This document shows positions 60,021-64,000 of a stretch of DNA of 64,000 bases, piece after piece. How positions within the stretch are numbered: position 1 is the first letter of the stretch; every line of letters begins with the position of its first letter. Made by a program: the position numbers and the translations under genes. The notes beneath the pieces are model-generated. The model was not told the origin of the DNA and searched no databases. It saw only the letters and a list, made by a program, of their open reading frames with translations. Origin of the DNA: Acanthamoeba sp. SK_2022b (lineage: Eukaryota > Discosea > Longamoebia > Acanthamoebidae); the NCBI GenBank assembly GCA_027943245.1, contig JANDJZ010000184.1:30264-94263 (forward strand), given 5' to 3'.

Positions 60021-61115
60021 ATGGCCACTCCCTGTGCAGTTTGTGAGAAGCGCATCTACCCCAATGACCCCTCGTGGTACCGTGCAGCCCCATAGAGTGT
60101 TGGGTGGAAGGACTGTGGAGTGAACTCATCAGTCGTGTGCCTTGCACAATGAAGGGCCGGCGAGGGCAAGAAGTGGCACAAGGGCTGCTTCAAGTGCTCC
60201 GACTGTGGCGTTCTGCTGGTCCTCCGTAACGCTCAGATCGTTGGCGGCACCATCTACTGCGAAAAGCACAAGCCCACCGGTGCGCGCCCCAGTCCCCCCC
60301 CCAGCCCAGCCCTTGCCCTCCTTTCGTGTTGTGGCGTGGCTCGCCCTCGCGTTGCGCGCTCTCCCATTCGCTCTCTGACCACCTGGGACGGCCAATTACA
60401 GAGAAGCCCACCCAGACCGCCGACAGACTCGACCTCAACACCGAGAAGAACAAGCCCAAGGTATCGTGTGACCTCCTGGCGGAGAGGGGAGTGTAAAGTT
60501 CAATTTCGGAGTTAAAATGTTGTGTAGCAAAGCGAGGAGTTGACTCGCGTGGTGATGGTCGTGTCCCTTGGCTGGCGCAGGTGGCCACTGTGAACACCAA
60601 CATGCGAGGCGAGCTGGTGGGCCAGAAGTCGAGCGAGGGCGCTGACAGCATCGGCATCGGCGGCCGCATCCAGGCCGGCAAGCTTGCGCAGGAGTCGCGC
60701 AACGTGAACGACAACGTGCGCGGCGAGCTCGCCGGTCAGAAGTCGAGCGAGGGCGCCGACAGCATCGGCATCGGCGGCCGCATCCAGGCCGGCAAGCTCG
60801 CGCAGGAGTCGCGCAACGTGAACGAGAATGTGCGCGGCGAGCTCGCCGGCCAGAAGTCGGCCATGGACGCCGGCTCCATGGGCATCGCCCACTCGATCGG
60901 TACGCTGTGCTCTCTCTCTCTCTCTCTCTTTGCCTGGGCTGAGCTTCGTCCACGTCTCACCCTCGTCGTCTTGGGGCCTCCCGATCTGTGTAGAGACGCA
61001 GAAGCTGGCGACCGAGACCCGTCTTGTGAACGAGCAGATCAGGGGCAGCGCCGCCGGCCAGCAGAGCAACCAGGTCGCCTCGGCCGTGGCCGTCACTGGC
61101 GGCAACCAGGAGTAA
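60021..61115 (+). CDS. Small LIM-domain protein with 38-residue repeats
   Basis: ATG 60021-60023. Exon 1 (to 60076) encodes CAVCEKRIYPNDPS. It joins at 60155 to AGEGKKWHKGCFKCSDCGVL...IVGGTIYCEKHKP, completing a single LIM domain (C-x2-C, H-x2-C, C-x2-C, C-x2-H). A third exon gives EKPTQTADRLDLNTEKNKPK. The following exon has two nearly identical 38-residue units and a partial third (NMRGELVGQKSSEGADSIGI, then GGRIQAGKLAQESRNVND), and the last exon has a diverged fourth (ETQKLATETRLVNEQIRGSA). The stop TAA is at 61113-61115. LIM domains bind proteins, often at actin structures. The repeat family is unknown to me; its Gly/Ser/Gln-rich pattern predicts a periodic or disordered interaction segment. 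Confidence 0.85.
60599..60912 (+). repeat. 114-bp coding tandem repeat
   Basis: Units start at 60599, 60713 and 60827, exactly 114 bp apart, each beginning with AAY-RTG-CGM-GGC-GAG. Units 1 and 2 are nearly identical at DNA level, so expansion or homogenisation is recent. Unit 3 diverges after its first third. Confidence 0.9.
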
Positions 61116-61559
61116 GACGTTGGTCGACCTTGCTCTTGTTGCTCTTGTCGAGTATTGTATTCACTTCACAAACGCCAATGAACCCCACCGCACTTGTAGA
61201 GTTACTCCTGCGACTCCCATCCGCCTTCACATTATTGTAATGTGTTGAAGATTTGGTGATGGCATGTCTTCGTTGTTGTTGTGTTGTGTGGGGTGGTGAA
61301 GTTGGCCAGTCTTCACCGATCTACTCCCTTCACTCTGTCGGGCTGAGGCCCTCCAGGGGCGCACCGGCGCTCCGCGCAGGGAGTCCGGCACTAGTGGAGA
61401 AGGGGCGGCAGGGAACGCGCTAGTATTCCGAGGGCGGAAGAACCCTCGTAGCGTAGATAAAAACCCAGGATGTACCCCTCCTCACTATGTTGGGTCATCT
61501 TCATGGCTCTTATTGTGGGACGTGCGCAGAAAGGCGGGAAACCAAAACGAGAAGTGACA
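61116..61559. other. Convergent intergenic region with GC-rich hairpins
   Basis: 444 bp between the LIM gene (plus) and the small CxxC gene (minus). The segment 61345-61455 has two clean hairpins. GGGGCGC/GCGCTCC (61356-61373) closes an ACCG tetraloop. CGCTA...CGAGGG/CCCTCG-TAGCG (61418-61453) closes a CGGAAGAA loop, with a six-base bulge on the left side. A TATA-like GATAAAAA at 61455-61462 follows. No known RNA family recognised. Confidence 0.45.
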
Positions 61560-62120
61560 TCAACAACCAATGAAACGATCCTTGTTCATCATGTAGAGCT
61601 GAGCAGCGGTGAGTGGCTCCGTGGAGACGTTCTTCCCCACGGCGTCGATCATGCACTGCTTGCATTTCATCCTTCGCTTTGTCTTCTTCTTTCGCTGGCG
61701 ATTCGAGTAGGCTACCTTTGGCACCAACGCGCCGCATTCGTAGCAGGTGTAGTGTCCCTTTACGTCCTTCTTGTCTCCTGCGGCCGTTCGTACGTTCGCT
61801 GCCTTGTTCTTTTGTTCCCCTACAATCTGCACATCTTCGTCTCCATCTTCGTCCTGACTTTCATCTTCCGCTTCATCTATTTTTCGCTTCACACCGCTCT
61901 CGCCATCCTTGTCTGCAAAGAATTCCTTCTCGAAGAACCACGCGTGCTCATCCGCCTCTTCAGCCGGCTCGTGATTCTCGGTAATCGCCGGCGTAGCCGT
62001 GCTTATCACCGCATCTTCTGTTGTAGTCTCCGGTACCTTCTCCTTCTCAACCACCACTTCAGCCACCGCCTCCTTACTCACTAAATCGACCAACCACTTC
62101 GCCAACTCCACCTTCTCCAT
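61560..62120 (-). CDS. Acidic protein with C-terminal CxxC...CxxC zinc-ribbon-like motif
   Basis: Single-exon frame of 186 residues from ATG 62118-62120 (MEKVELAKWLVDLVSKEAVA) to TGA 61560-61562. The N-terminal half is Glu/Asp/Ala/Val-rich. A mixed-charge centre (VKRKIDEAEDESQDEDGDED) includes a possible nuclear localisation signal and a CK2-type acidic stretch. The C-terminal part has YTCYECGALVPKVAY...RRMKCKQCMIDAV, two CxxC pairs about 25 residues apart with a Lys/Arg-rich loop, as in zinc ribbons. I do not recognise a family. It may be a nuclear or ribosome-related protein; longer N-termini are open in frame but contain low-quality sequence. Confidence 0.65.
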   Translation of the reverse strand: MEKVELAKWLVDLVSKEAVAEVVVEKEKVPETTTEDAVISTATPAITENHEPAEEADEHAWFFEKEFFADKDGESGVKRKIDEAEDESQDEDGDEDVQIVGEQKNKAANVRTAAGDKKDVKGHYTCYECGALVPKVAYSNRQRKKKTKRRMKCKQCMIDAVGKNVSTEPLTAAQLYMMNKDRFIGC

Positions 62121-62586
62121 CCTCAAAATCACAAACAACGTTGCTGATTGAACCCTCCGGTTCTTTTTTAATTTTCTATATACCAAGAAAATCATTTCTT
62201 GATCTATTTCTTCTAGCTCATAATTTCTCGTGCATTTCGGCGAGAGGGCAGAGCTTGGGGGAGGAGAGCGTGCGTGCGGACTCACTGTGTCGAAATCCAG
62301 GCAGGAAGGTGCAGGAAACATGTCTTGGATGGGCCGGCGTGGGGTAGTTTGCCATCGCTCATGTCTCCCATCTGTCCGCTTATCCCCATCACCACCAGGG
62401 CACACGAGGAAAAGGGCACAGTGGCTCCACTTGTGACAGAGTAAACCTAGCCACCGAGAACACACGCACGCACACACGCTTTTCGTAGCGCAACGATCGC
62501 TACTCCCTACTCGTCTACTTCAGCTAACGCGACATCGCCGTCAACTTCCAACACACATACCCGGTTTGTGTAGCGGTCGCCAGAGG
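62121..62586. other. Divergent intergenic region
   Basis: 466 bp between the CxxC gene (minus) and the F-box gene (plus). Frames are open on both strands, but no family, TATA box or RNA gene is recognised. Confidence 0.4.
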
Positions 62587-64000
62587 ATGCTACGCGTCCT
62601 GATGAGAGGCACGAGAGGCCTCACCGCGAGTCCATCGACTTCGCCAGAGGGCAGCTGCGTCATGGACGAGGCGGGCAGCTTGTCCGCTACCGCGCCCTCC
62701 GCTTCGGACATGAAGACGACACTCGCCCTGCCCGTTCAGCTGTTGGGCGTGATGAACGCTTCGGCTTCGATGAAGACCACAGCGACGCTCTCCGTGAAGG
62801 AGGACACGAAGGAACATATCAAAGTACTCGAAGACGACGGTGACCTGGTCGAAGGAGACGACTACGAGATGGACTCGCCACGCCACAAGAAGCCAAGAAG
62901 GGAACAGGTAGAAGAAGAAGTCACGAAAGGCGAAGAAAGCCAGCAAGTAGCTGGCTGCGGTGAGCAACAGATGGAAACGAACCTCACCGAACAAGACGAC
63001 ACCACTTCGTACATCAACACACTGCCACCAGAGGTACACGCCTCCGCCTCCTCTCTTTCATGAAGCAAGTCGGCCGCGTGGTGAGCTGACGCCCCGAGTT
63101 CCTGGAACAGTTGCTGGTGCGGGTGTTCCACTACTTGACAGTGAAGGACCTCGCTCGGGCGGCACAGACCTGCTCCCTGTGGCACTCGCTTTCGCAGGAG
63201 GACCAGATCTGGCGGTCCCTCTTCAACGTGCGTAGCCCTCCTCCTCTCGGCGCGTGGACGGGTGAGCTGATGTGCGATGGGTGGGCGGTCGAGCAGTACG
63301 CGAGGAACCAGCACTTCCTCGAGTGCAACCCGAGCGAGCGAGGCGCGCCGGTGAGGAGCGGGGAGGTGGCCTCCTCGTCGTCCTGGCGATTGAGGTTCAG
63401 GGACACCTACAGCGTCAGGCGCAAGTTCTGGTTCGGGTCCAACGAGGCCTTTGTCCATCTCGACTCCACCTCGTTCCACTGCAGCGAAGGCGACGATGAA
63501 GAAGAGGTGCACACCTTTCCGTCCAACTACTCACGCACGCACGTGCGCAAGACACATTGCGTGAGCTGACATGTGGCGTGGCTGCGTGTCTGTAGTTTCT
63601 GACCGGCGAGGTGGTCCTCAACATCTACTCCGACTCCATCACCACGAACGGGCTCTACCTGGCCCTCGTCGGCGAGGAGTGCTTCAAGGCGATCGACGCC
63701 GAGTCGCTCTCCATGAACGCGGTACCGCGTCCTCCCTCCGCCGCACTCCTCTCTCTCCCTTCTCTCTCCTTCTCTCTCGCTAAATGGTGGGTCGATCTCA
63801 CTCCAGCGACTGACGACGCCCCGTGCGTATGACCAGACCGAGGAGAAGCGCACGCTCATGGAGATCTACGTGCCGCTCTCGGGCAACACCGAGTGGGCCG
63901 AGCGCAAGAAGAACAAGCACATGTTCTTCCGCGGCACCTACCACTACCCCTTCAAGGTCCCCATCCCGCGCAAGACCAACGCCGGTACACCTTCTTCATC
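62587..64000 (+). CDS. F-box protein with arrestin-like domain, 3' end cut by window edge
   Basis: ATG 62587-62589 begins a Ser/Thr-rich then acidic low-complexity N-terminus. The exon ends TLPPE at a GTACAC donor and joins in frame at an acceptor near 63112 to LLVRVFHYLTVKDLARAAQT-CSLWHSL-SQEDQIWRSLF, a canonical F-box that would bind Skp1 in an SCF ubiquitin ligase. Later exons give YARNQHFLEC, WRLRFRDTYSVRRKFWFGSN, then FLTGEVVLNIYSDSITTNGL, YLALVGEECFK, EEKRTLMEIYVPLSG and RGTYHYPFKVPIPRKTNAG. The GEVVLNI...YLALVGEE...YPFKVPIP pattern is that of an arrestin N-domain. The gene continues past 64000, where more arrestin fold is expected. Arrestin-fold domains bind receptors or cargo, so a substrate-selecting role is inferred. 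Confidence 0.82.

Noticed and set aside
61470..62084. Plus-strand frame beginning MYPSSLCWVIFMALIVG with a TATA-like box just before it
   Set aside because: It is antisense to the intronless CxxC gene, the TATA-like element is only about 10 bp from the ATG, and the rest has no family resemblance.

Overview
The window looks like nuclear DNA of a GC-rich free-living amoeba, most likely Acanthamoeba. The evidence is short GT-AG introns in nearly every gene, long intronic dinucleotide repeats, eukaryote-only proteins (INTS3, ZPR1, TRAP-gamma, DMAP1, TMED, a DENN protein, a UFM1 protease), a spliceosomal U1 snRNA, and the large receptor-kinase/cyclase genes typical of that lineage. The genus is inference. 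About 23 protein genes and one clear RNA gene are packed on both strands, often less than 300 bp apart. Exon borders were assigned by eye, so spans run from start codon to stop codon with introns included. No bacterial operon, tRNA, rRNA or CRISPR array was seen.

1-12142 (minus): two head-to-tail paralogous receptor kinases. Each has a signal peptide, two PstS-like solute-binding modules, an EGF-like module, one membrane helix and a TKL kinase. The complete copy continues into a class III nucleotide cyclase domain and a second TKL kinase. The other copy is cut by the left edge. 12903-24358 (minus): uroporphyrinogen decarboxylase, Integrator/SOSS subunit INTS3, and a DENN-LIM fusion. 24622-27986 (plus): an EF-hand protein of the calcineurin-B/NCS type, then a CASTOR-like ACT-domain amino-acid-sensor homologue. 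28077-30241 (minus): a DOPA-dioxygenase-like protein and CutC. 30600-34483 (plus): an adenylation-carrier-reductase (NRPS-like carboxylate reductase) enzyme.

34484-36101 holds a strong TATA box and a duplicated start-site-like segment but no convincing protein. 36102-45148 holds two PP2C phosphatase paralogues (minus) flanking ZPR1 and an FGGY carbohydrate kinase (plus). The second PP2C appears to gain a signal peptide through a separate first exon. 45359-49642 (minus) is a complete assimilatory nitrate reductase. 50040-51744 (plus) is a ZCCHC17/pNO40-like S1 and zinc-knuckle protein. 51745-53611 is a visibly AT-richer tract without an assignable gene. 53612-54417 (plus) is a p24/TMED cargo receptor. 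54932-55104 (plus) is U1 snRNA. 55536-56214 (minus) is TRAP-gamma. 56427-58914 (plus) is DMAP1/SWC4. 59025-59777 (plus) is a UFM1-specific-protease-like enzyme. 60021-61115 (plus) is a LIM protein with 38-residue repeats. 61560-62120 (minus) is a small CxxC...CxxC protein. 62587 to the right edge (plus) is an F-box protein fused to an arrestin-like domain.

Functional themes are environmental and nutrient sensing (receptor kinases, CASTOR-like, EF-hand, PP2Cs), secretory pathway (TMED, TRAP-gamma, DENN), RNA and chromatin (U1, INTS3, DMAP1, ZCCHC17) and metabolism (UROD, nitrate reductase, FGGY kinase, carboxylate reductase). The most unusual items are the receptor kinase-cyclase-kinase architecture, the F-box/arrestin fusion, the secreted-type PP2C, the DENN-LIM fusion and the amoebozoan CASTOR-like gene.
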